A stretch of 64,000 bases of DNA from positions 40,891-104,890 of the forward strand of contig JAVJRK010000007.1 in the NCBI GenBank assembly GCA_040218445.1, read 5' to 3'. The notes under the pieces were generated by a model. The model was given only the letters and a program-made list of their open reading frames with translations, had not been told where the DNA came from and searched no databases. Below are positions 17,460-25,946 of the stretch, piece by piece (within the stretch, counting starts at the first letter, position 1; each line of letters begins with the position of its first letter). The stretch is from UBA1479 sp040218445. Lineage in GTDB: Bacteria > Pseudomonadota > Alphaproteobacteria > Rhodospirillales > Casp-alpha2. The position numbers and the translations under genes are program-made.

Positions 17460-18283
17460 CCAGAGCATGCGCGTCACCTGTCGCGGCGGTTGCCTTGTTG
17501 GTCATGCTAAGCGGCCCGGCCCTGGCATGGAAGAACGGCCCACCCGACAACAAGGTCACCAACAGTGCCGCCGATTGCCTGACACCCCCCTATTCCACCC
17601 ATGACTGGATCGCCGACCAGGCACGGGAGATGTTGCCGCCTGCAGCCCGGGCGTGGCTGACCCCGCACCACGCCTTGATGCTGATCGGAACCGAAGCACC
17701 GGATTACGCAAAAATCCGCCTGCAATGCGGCGTTCCGAACCAAGGTTATAATGATACCGGTCAGGGGCGGCATGACCTACGGTTCGACGATTTTGGCACC
17801 GTCACCTTCGACCTGCCCGCAGCGCGTGCGCAGGAAGAATATGACAAGGCCGTCCTGGCCTACCGGGCGGGCAATCCCGGCCATGCGGCTTATTACCTAG
17901 GGGCCGCCATGCATTACATCGGCGACTTGGCGCAGTACGGGCATACCATCAAGGGCGAAAGCCATCATGCCGAGGTCGAAGACTGGGCCGGCCGGCACAC
18001 ACCGTCGCTTACGGGCGGCGGCATGTTCGAAAAATTCATCACGCCTGACGGCCTGGAACCGCGCCGGGCTTACGATGCCGTCATCCGCACGGGCATGCAT
18101 ACCTGGGGCGGGCGGGCACCCTTGCTTCCGCCGGATGAAATGGACAACAGGTTTTCCCCCGATATGGCCGCCGATGACCCTTTCGTCATCAGCGTCGGCC
18201 ATTCCCTGAACAGGGCCGTGAACGAAGCCGCGGACATGTTGTTCGGATTTTACGAAACCGTCGTTAAGACGGCAGAGCGTTAA
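17456..18283 (+). CDS. Exported zinc-dependent phospholipase C-like protein
   Basis: A 275-residue protein with a signal peptide ending ALA, so the mature chain begins at W25. In this family the N-terminal Trp itself binds zinc. The other ligands can be placed: H49, D83, H106, then H153-x3-D157-x5-H163 and H171-x3-E175, matching the spacing of the bacterial zinc phospholipase C/alpha-toxin catalytic domain. No C-terminal membrane-binding C2 domain is present. It may cleave phospholipids in the periplasm or outside. Coupled to the amidotransferase gene by an ATGA overlap; its 3' end overlaps the convergent FkbM gene by four bases. Confidence 0.85.
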   Translation: MTRACASPVAAVALLVMLSGPALAWKNGPPDNKVTNSAADCLTPPYSTHDWIADQAREMLPPAARAWLTPHHALMLIGTEAPDYAKIRLQCGVPNQGYNDTGQGRHDLRFDDFGTVTFDLPAARAQEEYDKAVLAYRAGNPGHAAYYLGAAMHYIGDLAQYGHTIKGESHHAEVEDWAGRHTPSLTGGGMFEKFITPDGLEPRRAYDAVIRTGMHTWGGRAPLLPPDEMDNRFSPDMAADDPFVISVGHSLNRAVNEAADMLFGFYETVVKTAER

Positions 18284-19158
18284 GCCTCAAGAACCGGTGC
18301 CACGGGCCAGGCTTCCGCCACGGCATCCATTGTCGAAAACAGAACGTTGAAGACATAGGGCGAGGTCAGCATCGTGCTGTCCGGAACCAGGGCCGGCAGA
18401 GAATCCTTCTGGCCGAACGCAAAGGTGTCGTAGCCGCGGTCTTTCATATGGGCCCGCAACATTTCCTGACTGGCTCCCATTTGCTGCAATCCGAAACCGT
18501 TGATTTCGCAGACGACAAAGGGCACACGGTCAGGCGCGAAAAACTCGCCCCCGCCTTTCAGCACGGTCAGTTCCGCCCCTTCCGTATCGATCTTGACCGC
18601 TCGGCAGATGTGGAAACCTTCCGAACCGGTCAGCGTGTCCAACCGGGTCGATGGATAGCTGTCTTTTTCGGGGTTTTCCCGGGACTGCTTATTGAAGTCG
18701 TGCAGGCCCGGATCCCAAAGAGCATGGCCGCCGTCGTTATCCGCATTGCGGAAGAATTCGATGGTGCCGTCCGTTTCGGACGCGACCTTGTTGACGGCCG
18801 TCACATTGCCCCGTTCATTCAAGGCCATAAGGTCCGTCAACCAGGCGAAATTATCCGCATTGGGCTCAAGCACCATCACCTGACCATCGTCACCGACAAG
18901 ATGGGACGCCAGAAGCGAGAAAAACCCGATATGCCCGCCCACGTCGAGAAACCGGTCACCCGGGCGTAAAATCCTGAGCAAAAGAAAAGATAAGGATTCT
19001 TCGTAAAGGCGGCCTTCGCTGATCGGTGTGACGATCATGCGATGAGACATCTGCGCAAGATCGACGCGCAGTTTCAAGGTGACGGGTTTTCCCGCCAACT
19101 CAAGGTTCACGGCGATCGTATGAACGCCCTCGGTGGGCAAAGTTTGCGGTGCGGTCAT
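18280..19158 (-). CDS. FkbM-family methyltransferase
   Basis: A 292-residue SAM-dependent methyltransferase of the FkbM type. Motif I is DVGGHIGFFSLLASHL (about 77-92), followed by VMVLEPNADNFAWL and the acidic KIDTEGAELTVLKGG block. FkbM proteins usually O-methylate sugars or polyketides. No glycosylation genes are adjacent, so the substrate is open. Its last four bases overlap the end of the phospholipase-like gene on the other strand. Confidence 0.88.
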   Translation of the reverse strand: MTAPQTLPTEGVHTIAVNLELAGKPVTLKLRVDLAQMSHRMIVTPISEGRLYEESLSFLLLRILRPGDRFLDVGGHIGFFSLLASHLVGDDGQVMVLEPNADNFAWLTDLMALNERGNVTAVNKVASETDGTIEFFRNADNDGGHALWDPGLHDFNKQSRENPEKDSYPSTRLDTLTGSEGFHICRAVKIDTEGAELTVLKGGGEFFAPDRVPFVVCEINGFGLQQMGASQEMLRAHMKDRGYDTFAFGQKDSLPALVPDSTMLTSPYVFNVLFSTMDAVAEAWPVAPVLEA

Positions 19159-19215
19159 CGGGTCTCCTCTCCCGCCAAATTCAGCGGCAGGAGAAGAGTT
19201 TACCCGTTGGCGGGA

Positions 19216-20544
19216 CTAGGCCGCCATACCCCTGTTGCCGCGGTTTCCACCCTGGGGGCCGCGCCGGTTGCGCCCGCCGCCCCGCTTAGGACCGCCATTG
19301 CCTGGCCCCTTACGGCCTTGGCCCTGCTGGCCACGTCCGCGGCCCTGGCCACGACTTTGCCCCCGGTTTCCCGGACCCGTGTCGTTGGCCACGGAATTGG
19401 CGATATCGGCTGCATGATAGGGATGTTCTTCGAAGGTCGGCAGCGGCTGGCGGATACAGCGTTCGATATCCTTCAGGTTGCCGCGTTCGTCATGGGCACA
19501 GAAGGAAATGGCGATCCCCGACGCGCCGGCCCGCGCCGTGCGGCCGATGCGGTGAACGTAGCTTTCCGGGTCGTTCGGCAGATCGAAGTTGATGACATGG
19601 GTCACGCCGTCCACATCGATGCCACGGGCGGCGATGTCCGTCGCCACCAGAGCACGGATGCGGCCGTCACGAAACCCCTTCAACGCGCGTTGACGGGCGT
19701 TCTGTGCCTTGTTGCCGTGGATCGCATCGGATGCCACACCGGCCTGATGCAGATGCCGGGCGACCCGATCCGCGCCATGTTTCGTGCGTGTAAAGATCAG
19801 GACACGCTCGATCCCTTCGTCGTTCATCAGATCGCACAGCAAGGCACGCTTGTTGTCCTTGGCGACGAACAGCACACGCTGTTCGACTTTTTCCGCCGTG
19901 GTCGCGGCGGGGGCAACCTCGACCCGCACGGGATCGTTCAGAAGTTCCCCGGCAAGGCCTTCGACGGTTTTCGGCATGGTCGCCGAAAACAGCACGGTCT
20001 GACGGTTGGCGGGCAGCACCTGGGCAATCCGTTTGACGTCGCCGATGAAGCCCATGTCGAGCATGCGGTCGGCTTCGTCCAGCACAAAAACCTCGATACC
20101 GTCCAATTGCACATGGCGCTGTTTCATCAGGTCCATCAAGCGGCCTGGGGTGGCGACCAGAATATGGGCACCTTTCGCCATGCCGGAAATTTGCGGACGC
20201 ATAGAGGTTCCGCCGAACACCGTCTGAATACGCAGGTGCAAGTGGCGGCCGTAGTTCCGCAGACTGTCCGTGATCTGGCCCGCAAGCTCACGCGTCGGCG
20301 CCAAAATCAGAGCATAGGGGCGGTTGGGCCGGGCCTTGCGCGACTGGGCTGCGAAACCTTGCAGGATCGGCAACGCAAAGGACGCGGTCTTGCCGGTCCC
20401 CGTCTGCGCCACGCCAAGAAGGTCACGCCCTTCGACCAGCGGCGGAATTGATTTTTCCTGAATGGGAGTGGGAGTGGTGTAGCCTTCGTCGCTCAGCGCA
20501 CGAAGGATGGGTTGGGCCAGATTGAGGCCCGAAAAGTCAGTCAT
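19216..20544 (-). CDS. rhlE: DEAD-box RNA helicase, RhlE type
   Basis: A 442-residue ATP-dependent RNA helicase. In order: Q motif, Walker A AQTGTGKT (46-53), PTRELA, TPGRL, DEAD (156-159), SAT, then the second RecA domain with ATDIAARGIDV and HRIGRTARAG. After about residue 380 the tail is low-complexity Arg/Gly/Gln, as in RhlE proteins that bind rRNA or degradosome partners. The 310-base leader in front may carry cold or growth control. The start has a weak ribosome site. Confidence 0.94.
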   Translation of the reverse strand: MTDFSGLNLAQPILRALSDEGYTTPTPIQEKSIPPLVEGRDLLGVAQTGTGKTASFALPILQGFAAQSRKARPNRPYALILAPTRELAGQITDSLRNYGRHLHLRIQTVFGGTSMRPQISGMAKGAHILVATPGRLMDLMKQRHVQLDGIEVFVLDEADRMLDMGFIGDVKRIAQVLPANRQTVLFSATMPKTVEGLAGELLNDPVRVEVAPAATTAEKVEQRVLFVAKDNKRALLCDLMNDEGIERVLIFTRTKHGADRVARHLHQAGVASDAIHGNKAQNARQRALKGFRDGRIRALVATDIAARGIDVDGVTHVINFDLPNDPESYVHRIGRTARAGASGIAISFCAHDERGNLKDIERCIRQPLPTFEEHPYHAADIANSVANDTGPGNRGQSRGQGRGRGQQGQGRKGPGNGGPKRGGGRNRRGPQGGNRGNRGMAA

Positions 20545-20854
20545 TTCGATTTTGTTCTTTCTCGATCAATAAATCATCGCCCGCGCGGCCCCACGTGATC
20601 CAGCGGGGCCGACGGGATCGCCGGCATCATGCAAGCATTCTCGGCCGGGCTTGCATCCTTGCAGTGGCCCGCCTCACGAAACGCCCGCATTTGTCGGTAA
20701 GAAAGAAGTCCGGGTCGCTATTAAAGGCCCGGCACGCGATCGAAATTCGACCTGGGTGGGAGTGTCGCTGGCCACACAAGGCGCCGATGGGACCGGGAAG
20801 TCAAGGGATTTCAATGCATACCTCCCCTGCTTCCGAGCGCCATGCCGCCGGGGA
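20545..20854. other. 310-base gap between helicase and superoxide dismutase genes
   Basis: No convincing gene. It should contain the helicase promoter and leader and the end of the sodB transcript (both leftward). The only structure I can see is a 7-base inverted repeat, TGCAAGC at 20631-20637 with GCTTGCA at 20650-20656, without a T-run. Confidence 0.5.
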
Positions 20855-21478
20855 TCAGGCTGCCAGCGTTTGCGGATCGCCCTCTGTCGCCAGGCATTTT
20901 TCAACGAAGGTCCAATCGACCAAATGGTCGAAAAAAGCTTCAAGGAATGCCTGACGGGCGTTCTGATAATCCAGATAATAGGCATGCTCCCACAGATCGC
21001 AGGTCAGCAACGGCTTCAATCCCTGGGTCTGGGGAAGGCCGGCGTTGGCCGTGCTGAGCACGCCAAGCGTTCCGTCCGCCTGTTCAACCAGCCAGACCCA
21101 ACCGGATCCGAACCGGGCCATGCCTTCGCTGATGAACTTGGTGCGAAGCTGCGGCAAACTGCCGAACGTCTCGGTGATCTTTGTCGCCAGATCACCCTGG
21201 GGCTCTTTGGCCGGGTTCGGCGTCATGCACAGCCAGAAGAACCCATGGTTCCAGGCCTGTGCCGCGTTGTTGAACACGCTCTGATCATCTTTTTCATGGG
21301 CTCTGCAAGCGACATCCAACAAATCCATCCCGGCGTAATCCGTGCCCTCCACGGCAGCATTCAGTTTGTCGACATAGGCGCGATGGTGTTTGCCGTGATG
21401 GAAGTTAAGCGTCTGTTCCGACATTTGCGGCAACAAGGCATCGGCGGCATAGGGAAGATCGGGAAGATTGAAAGTCAT
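20855..21478 (-). CDS. sodB: Superoxide dismutase, Fe type
   Basis: A 207-residue Fe/Mn superoxide dismutase. The metal ligands are H27 (in FHHGKHH), H78 (AQAWNH), D161 and H165 (DLWEHAYYLDY). The AQAWNHGFFW sequence and overall length favour the iron form. It removes superoxide in the cytoplasm. The start at 21478 sits behind GGAGACC; an ATG six codons upstream overlaps that ribosome site. A hairpin at 21513-21538 separates it from the upstream gene. Confidence 0.96.
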   Translation of the reverse strand: MTFNLPDLPYAADALLPQMSEQTLNFHHGKHHRAYVDKLNAAVEGTDYAGMDLLDVACRAHEKDDQSVFNNAAQAWNHGFFWLCMTPNPAKEPQGDLATKITETFGSLPQLRTKFISEGMARFGSGWVWLVEQADGTLGVLSTANAGLPQTQGLKPLLTCDLWEHAYYLDYQNARQAFLEAFFDHLVDWTFVEKCLATEGDPQTLAA

Positions 21479-21512
21479 AAAGGTCTCCTTCTTCATTCAT
21501 GGGGAGTAATTG

Positions 21513-21538
21513 ATCGGCCGGCGACGGTGCCGGCCGAT
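21513..21538 (-). terminator. Hairpin between helical-protein gene and sodB
   Basis: ATCGGCCGGC-GACGGT-GCCGGCCGAT is a perfect 10-base stem with a 6-base loop, four bases after the stop of the leftward gene at 21542. The following T-run on that strand is weak (CAATTACT), so it is either an inefficient terminator or an mRNA end-stabilising hairpin. Confidence 0.6.
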
Positions 21539-21541
21539 GGA

Positions 21542-21985
21542 CTAGGAGTCTTGCCGCCCCGAAACCATGGCGCGGAATTCCTCGATCTTGTCTCCAAGCA
21601 CGGCCAAACCTTGTTTGGTCGCTTCCTTGGCATCCGTCCATTCGCCCTTGGCCGATTTCTTCAATTCGGCGATTTGCTGGTTGAGCGCGTCACGTTGACG
21701 ATCAATGGCCGCGCGGGCTTCGCGCCATTCTTCTTTAACCTCGTCGGCGGCATCGGCGCCCGCTTCCTTGGCCTTGGAGGTCGCCTCATCAAGCTTACCG
21801 TCGAGCACCTTGGCCTGCTTTTGAGCCCAGTCGGCGAAGGCGTCCATGGTTTCCCCGGACGAAGTTTCAGACGGGGCCTGCTTGTCGGCCGCAGCCGCAG
21901 CCGGTGCGCCCGACATCACGGCGGCAATCGCTGCAGTGGCAGCCATCAGGGTCATCGGTTTTCGAATGTGAGTTCGATAGGTCAT
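21542..21985 (-). CDS. Periplasmic helical protein of unknown function
   Basis: A 147-residue exported protein: N-terminal basic region, hydrophobic segment (about 11-30) and an AAAAA-rich cleavage site, then a mature chain that is nearly all charged amphipathic helix (DWAQKQAKVLDGKLDEATSK and similar), probably coiled-coil. The start at 21985 has an excellent AGAGGAG site; the open frame continues 61 codons upstream without one. It lies directly downstream of the ECF sigma gene on the same strand, which suggests it is part of an envelope stress response, but that is inference. Confidence 0.75.
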   Translation of the reverse strand: MTYRTHIRKPMTLMAATAAIAAVMSGAPAAAAADKQAPSETSSGETMDAFADWAQKQAKVLDGKLDEATSKAKEAGADAADEVKEEWREARAAIDRQRDALNQQIAELKKSAKGEWTDAKEATKQGLAVLGDKIEEFRAMVSGRQDS

Positions 21986-22168
21986 GTGCTCCTCTTCTCT
22001 CTGTTCGAAGCAATGCGTGAATCGATATGCGCAAACCGCATTGCCGGCTGTACGCGCCATTGACGTCAGAAGGGATCGACCGGATCGCAAGGATGCATTC
22101 CGGAACACGGAACAGGTTTCCGGCTGGTGAAACGAATACGGCGATTTCGCGGCCGCAACCGGGCCCAT

Positions 22169-22648
22169 TCAGGCCGCGCGGGCCAAGCGCCTTCGTGCCC
22201 TGGACAGGCCGCTTTTCACCGTTCCCACGGCGATATCCAACTCACGTGCCACGTCGCGGTAAGGTTTTCCCTCGATCACCACCAAGCGCAAAATTCGCCG
22301 GTCCCGGGGTTTCAGGCCCGCCAGGGCACGGTCCAGATCCTTAAGCCGCAAGCGGTCAATTTGGTCGGGCGGCTGACCGATTTCCACAAGCCAATCCTCG
22401 ACCGGAACATGTGGTCCCCGCCGCTGCCGCCGACGCGCACGGTCGATAAACAGGTTATGCATGATGGTGAACAACCAAGCCCGCATGTCCGTCCCGGTCT
22501 CGAACCGGTCCATGCACGACACCCCCCGTTCCAGACAATCCTGTAACAGGTCGTCCGCCCGGTCGGGCGCGGCTTCGAGGAAACGCGCATAACGCTGCAA
22601 TTGGGGAATTTGATCCTCGATCGCCTGCATGAGCCGCCTCTCGGTCAT
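22169..22648 (-). CDS. ECF-type RNA polymerase sigma factor (EcfG-like)
   Basis: About 160 residues with sigma region 2 (RADDLLQDCLERGV, then AWLFTIMHNLFIDRARR) and region 4 (LKPRDRRILRLVVIEGKPYR followed by a GTVKSGLSRARRRL recognition helix). The DRADDLLQD and region 4 sequences resemble the EcfG general-stress group. No NepR or PhyR gene is next to it, so membership is uncertain. An earlier ATG at 22729 is possible but would place the start inside the divergent promoter region. A GGAAC-N16-CGTT promoter sits on the opposite strand about 70 bases away. Confidence 0.88.
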   Translation of the reverse strand: MTERRLMQAIEDQIPQLQRYARFLEAAPDRADDLLQDCLERGVSCMDRFETGTDMRAWLFTIMHNLFIDRARRRQRRGPHVPVEDWLVEIGQPPDQIDRLRLKDLDRALAGLKPRDRRILRLVVIEGKPYRDVARELDIAVGTVKSGLSRARRRLARAA

Positions 22649-22714
22649 GCCCCCGATCTTAACATATTTCCCGGCTATCGGCCCGCAGGCATAGGAAAAA
22701 TCATCCCCCAGGCC

Positions 22715-22739
22715 GGAACCAATGCCCACCCAGGTCGTT
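22715..22739 (+). promoter_or_regulatory. EcfG-type (general stress) promoter
   Basis: GGAAC at 22715-22719 and CGTT at 22736-22739 with exactly 16 bases between, the consensus recognised by alphaproteobacterial EcfG sigma factors. It points right, toward the 49-residue membrane protein starting at 22774, giving a short leader of about 25-30 bases with a GGAGG site. I found no second clear copy of this motif in the intergenic regions checked. Confidence 0.75.
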
Positions 22740-22773
22740 TATCCAGTGATCGGTCGTATGGAGGAAGCAGATC

Positions 22774-22923
22774 ATGGACACCAACCCCACAGATCAACCA
22801 CCCGAGAGCCAAGCCGAAAACCAGGATCAAACATCGCCCAAGTCGATGCGGGATATCATCATTTTCGGTGTGTTGATCGTCATCGGCATCGGTGTGGCGG
22901 CGATGCTGTTCACGCAATCATAG
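22774..22923 (+). CDS. 49-residue single-pass membrane protein
   Basis: A short gene with a strong GGAGGAAG ribosome site. The first 26 residues are polar, rich in Gln, Pro, Asp and Glu. A single hydrophobic helix follows (IIIFGVLIVIGIGVAAMLF, about 28-46) and the chain ends in TQS. It is divergent from the ECF sigma gene and directly behind a GGAAC-N16-CGTT promoter, so it is probably induced in the general stress response. Its function is unknown; tiny stress-induced membrane proteins often tune larger membrane complexes. Confidence 0.7.
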   Translation: MDTNPTDQPPESQAENQDQTSPKSMRDIIIFGVLIVIGIGVAAMLFTQS

Positions 22924-22957
22924 GCTCTGCAAACCCGGTCAATCAGACCGGATGCCC

Positions 22958-23620
22958 TTAAGCCCCCATCACCCGGCGCTTCATTTCCGCCACGGCGGCA
23001 TGGGGGCTGGTCAAGATGGGCAGGCCTGTGCGTTCCGCGATCTCACCGGCCAAGGGCGCCATGGAAAACTGCGCCAGGGCGATGGCACCGCAATCGCTGA
23101 GCCGGGGAGCGGCCTCGACCACGGCTCGGTCATGGGCATCCCGCCGCCCGGCGCCAAGGTCTGCCCATGCCCCTTCAACCAGCAAGGGAACCACGGCGAT
23201 ATCAACATTGCGCGCCGATGCCAGGCGTTCCAATTCCGCCGTCATGTCCGGCAAGGTCTGCGGATGCGTGGCCAGCAGACCAACCCGACCGCCCTTTGCC
23301 AGGGCTTCATCGAGCACAGCCTCATTCGGTTTGAGCACAGGCACATCATAAGTCTTGGCCACTTCATCGATGGCGGCGCCAAAGGCCGAACAGGTGAACA
23401 GAATACCATCCGGGCGGCGTGCCGCCGCATAGGCCGCCAATTCAAGAAAGCGGCCGATCAATTCAGGCGTCAGCTTGCTACCTGCCGCCGCCAGATCAGC
23501 CGTGAGACTTTCGTCAAGCAAGGTCCAATAATCGGCATCGGGCCACAAATCCCGAAAAGCGGCTTCAACCGGCGCAATGGCCTCGCGCGTGGCGTGAATA
23601 AGGGCGATCTGTTTCGTCAT
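22958..23620 (-). CDS. Aspartate/glutamate racemase-family protein
   Basis: A 220-residue protein with the two-domain Asp/Glu racemase fold. The first-domain cysteine is present (C77 in LFTCSAFG). At the second-domain position, where a two-base racemase has its other Cys, the sequence reads ALAQFSMAP with Gln. It is therefore unlikely to be a normal racemase and may be a decarboxylase or isomerase using one Cys, or a hydantoin-racemase-like derivative. It stands alone between the small membrane protein and the MHYT kinase. Confidence 0.75.
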   Translation of the reverse strand: MTKQIALIHATREAIAPVEAAFRDLWPDADYWTLLDESLTADLAAAGSKLTPELIGRFLELAAYAAARRPDGILFTCSAFGAAIDEVAKTYDVPVLKPNEAVLDEALAKGGRVGLLATHPQTLPDMTAELERLASARNVDIAVVPLLVEGAWADLGAGRRDAHDRAVVEAAPRLSDCGAIALAQFSMAPLAGEIAERTGLPILTSPHAAVAEMKRRVMGA

Positions 23621-23770
23621 GACGCGGCAACCGTTTTATTGAATACAAGAAATTCGGGAAGGACACGGCAAGGCCTTGCCAGCACAGACTCGGCCACACG
23701 TATGTATGCATGCCCTATACGGATGGTTTTAAAGCCTAACCTGAAGACATCTGTATGTTTGCCAACTTCT
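23621..23770. other. Intergenic region upstream of small ORF and MHYT kinase
   Basis: An AT-richer spacer between divergent genes. It should hold promoters for both the racemase-family gene and the kinase. I see no palindrome or clear promoter hexamer pair that I would defend. Confidence 0.4.
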
Positions 23771-23938
23771 ATGGCATTTTTTACCATGCGGAAAGACGTA
23801 AGAGAGCGTGAATACCCCCATTTATCCAGCACAGAAATAATCACGGAATTTCATAGGTTAGACAGTCCTCCTCTCATCCGCGCCATTAATGACCGGCTTA
23901 ACTCATTTGCAGCGCCACCAGGGATCCAGACAGAATAA
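23771..23938 (+). CDS. Possible 55-residue protein coupled to the MHYT kinase
   Basis: A short frame (MAFFTMRKDVREREYPHLSS...) whose TAA ends two bases before the kinase ATG, suggesting translational coupling. The composition (charged helix, then SPPLIRAINDRLNSFAAPP) looks protein-like. Neither ATG, at 23771 or 23786, has a good ribosome site, and I know no homologue. It could be a leader peptide or chance. Confidence 0.25.
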   Translation: MAFFTMRKDVREREYPHLSSTEIITEFHRLDSPPLIRAINDRLNSFAAPPGIQTE

Positions 23939-23940
23939 CC

Positions 23941-25911
23941 ATGTGGCCTTCGGTTTTTGATCCATCACAGTTTTTCGCGCTCTACGTGGACCCGTCCGTC
24001 GTATTGCCGGCCACCTATAACCTGTGGCTGGTGCTGCTATCGTTCTTTGTTGCGACGCTTGCCGGTTTTGCCTTTATCCATTTGCTGCACCGGATCGCCG
24101 AACACGAAAACAGCAAGGCACGCTATTTTTGGATGACCGGCGGCGCCCTGATCATGGGGTTGGGTATTTGGGCCATGCATTTCGTCGGCATGCTGGCATA
24201 CCGCCTGCCGATCCCCGTTGGTTACGACCCGGCGATCACATTCCTGTCGGCCTTGCCCGCCGTCCTTGCAAGTGCATGGAATCTGCAGATCGTCGCCCAT
24301 GCCAATGTTACGCGCGCGCGCCTGGTTCTTGGCGGTGTGGTGCTGGGGGCCGGTATCGGGTTGATGCATTACACCGGCATGGCTGCCGTCGAATTCGATG
24401 CCTATATCCGATACGATTTCTGGCTGTTCGCACTTTCACTGGTCGTCGCCATTAGCCTCGCGATGTGCGCGCTGTGGGTCGCATTCCACGCATCCCGCCG
24501 CAATGTCCTTCGCACGATTACGAGCGAAGCCTTTTCCGCCCTGCTTATCGGCTGTGCCGTTGCCGGCATGCACTACACGGCGATGGGATCGACGATTTGC
24601 TTTTCCCGGACCGGATCAAGCAGCCTGTTACAGAATTTGGATTCCGACGTTCTGGCGGGTGCAACCGCCATTGTCGCCTCCCTGATCCTGGTGGCAGGCA
24701 TTGCCGCCGTGGTGTTCGACCGGCGGCTTGCAAACGAGGTATTCCACCGCATGGAGGCCAGCCAACGCGCCCACCAGACCGCGCAGCGTCTTCAATTGAT
24801 TTTGGACAATGTCGCCGATGCGGTGATCACGCTGGATACAAACGGCACGATTGAAACCTGCAATCCGGCCGCCGTGCGGATTTTCGGTTATTCCGTGAAC
24901 GAGCTTATCGGACTTAACATTTCCCACCTGTTATCGAACCTTCGCACCAATTCGGAACGGACCCAGATGCTGCAGTATTTTTCCGACCCGTCATCCCGGT
25001 CCCCCGACGGGAACGGGTTCGAGGTCATCGGTCGCCGAAAGAACGGAAGCAACCTTTATCTGGAAGCCGCGTTGACGGAAGGCGTGCAGAACGAGCGTTC
25101 GGTTATCGTTGCCGCGTTGCGCGACATCACCGAACGCAATGTCGTGGCGGCTGCCCTGGCCCGCGCCAAGGAAACGGCGGAAAAAGCCAGCCAAGCCAAG
25201 TCCGAATTCATATCGCACATGAGCCATGAACTTCGCACGCCACTGAATGCGGTTATCGGGATGGCCGACCTGTTGCTGGAAATGGAGCAAATGCGCCAGG
25301 ACCCTAAAATGATCATCGATTATCTGGGCGACATCCGCACAAGCGGCCGTCACCTGTTATCCCTGGTCAATGAAATCCTGGACGTGTCCACGATCGAAGC
25401 CGGAGGCCGAACCCTGAAGCCGGAAACCTTCGATGCGGTTATCGAAGTCGAAAGCCTGATCCGGTCGCTTCAAGCGACAAATGATAGCGCAAGCCTGAAC
25501 CTTTCCGTTCTGGCATCTGAATCGCCCGTGCTTATCACGGCGGACAAACAATCCTTCCGCCAGATCATGCTCAACCTCACAACCAATTCGATCAGTCACG
25601 GCGGCGACGGTGTGAACGTCGAAATCCGAATTGATTCAGATCTTGTGAACGGCTTCGCCAAGGTTTTGATTTCCGACAACGGCCCCGGCATTCCCAAAGA
25701 CATGCTTAGCGCCGTCGGCCAACCGTTCCTGAAAGCCAAGGCTGCATACCAATATTCCGAGACCCAAGGCGCCGTCAAAGGGGCGGGTCTGGGGCTCTAT
25801 ATCGTCAATCGCCTGATGGTTCTGAATGGCGGCAAGCTTGAACTTATAAGCGAACCGGGCAGCGGCACGACCGCAACGACCTATTGGCCACGCAACGTAA
25901 ACGCCGCCTGA
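23941..25911 (+). CDS. MHYT-PAS hybrid-type sensor histidine kinase
   Basis: A 656-residue membrane kinase. The N-terminal MHYT domain has about seven helices and its motif repeats (WAMHFVGM, LMHYTGMAAV, GMHYTAMG), proposed to bind copper and sense O2, CO or NO. A PAS domain follows (about 280-400), then HisKA with phospho-acceptor H429 in MSHELRTPLN, and an HATPase with DNGPGIP and GAGLGLYIV. No receiver domain is fused and no response regulator is adjacent, so the partner is elsewhere. Confidence 0.92.
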   Translation: MWPSVFDPSQFFALYVDPSVVLPATYNLWLVLLSFFVATLAGFAFIHLLHRIAEHENSKARYFWMTGGALIMGLGIWAMHFVGMLAYRLPIPVGYDPAITFLSALPAVLASAWNLQIVAHANVTRARLVLGGVVLGAGIGLMHYTGMAAVEFDAYIRYDFWLFALSLVVAISLAMCALWVAFHASRRNVLRTITSEAFSALLIGCAVAGMHYTAMGSTICFSRTGSSSLLQNLDSDVLAGATAIVASLILVAGIAAVVFDRRLANEVFHRMEASQRAHQTAQRLQLILDNVADAVITLDTNGTIETCNPAAVRIFGYSVNELIGLNISHLLSNLRTNSERTQMLQYFSDPSSRSPDGNGFEVIGRRKNGSNLYLEAALTEGVQNERSVIVAALRDITERNVVAAALARAKETAEKASQAKSEFISHMSHELRTPLNAVIGMADLLLEMEQMRQDPKMIIDYLGDIRTSGRHLLSLVNEILDVSTIEAGGRTLKPETFDAVIEVESLIRSLQATNDSASLNLSVLASESPVLITADKQSFRQIMLNLTTNSISHGGDGVNVEIRIDSDLVNGFAKVLISDNGPGIPKDMLSAVGQPFLKAKAAYQYSETQGAVKGAGLGLYIVNRLMVLNGGKLELISEPGSGTTATTYWPRNVNAA

Positions 25912-25946
25912 GTTCTTGGCCCCGGTTGTCTGCTATTCGTATCTGT

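Noticed and set aside
19042..20451. 469-codon frame antisense to the RhlE-type helicase
   Set aside because: Shadow of the helicase gene, with no homology visible.
20651..22063. 470-codon rightward frame across sodB and the helical-protein gene
   Set aside because: Runs antisense through two well-supported genes; composition is not protein-like.
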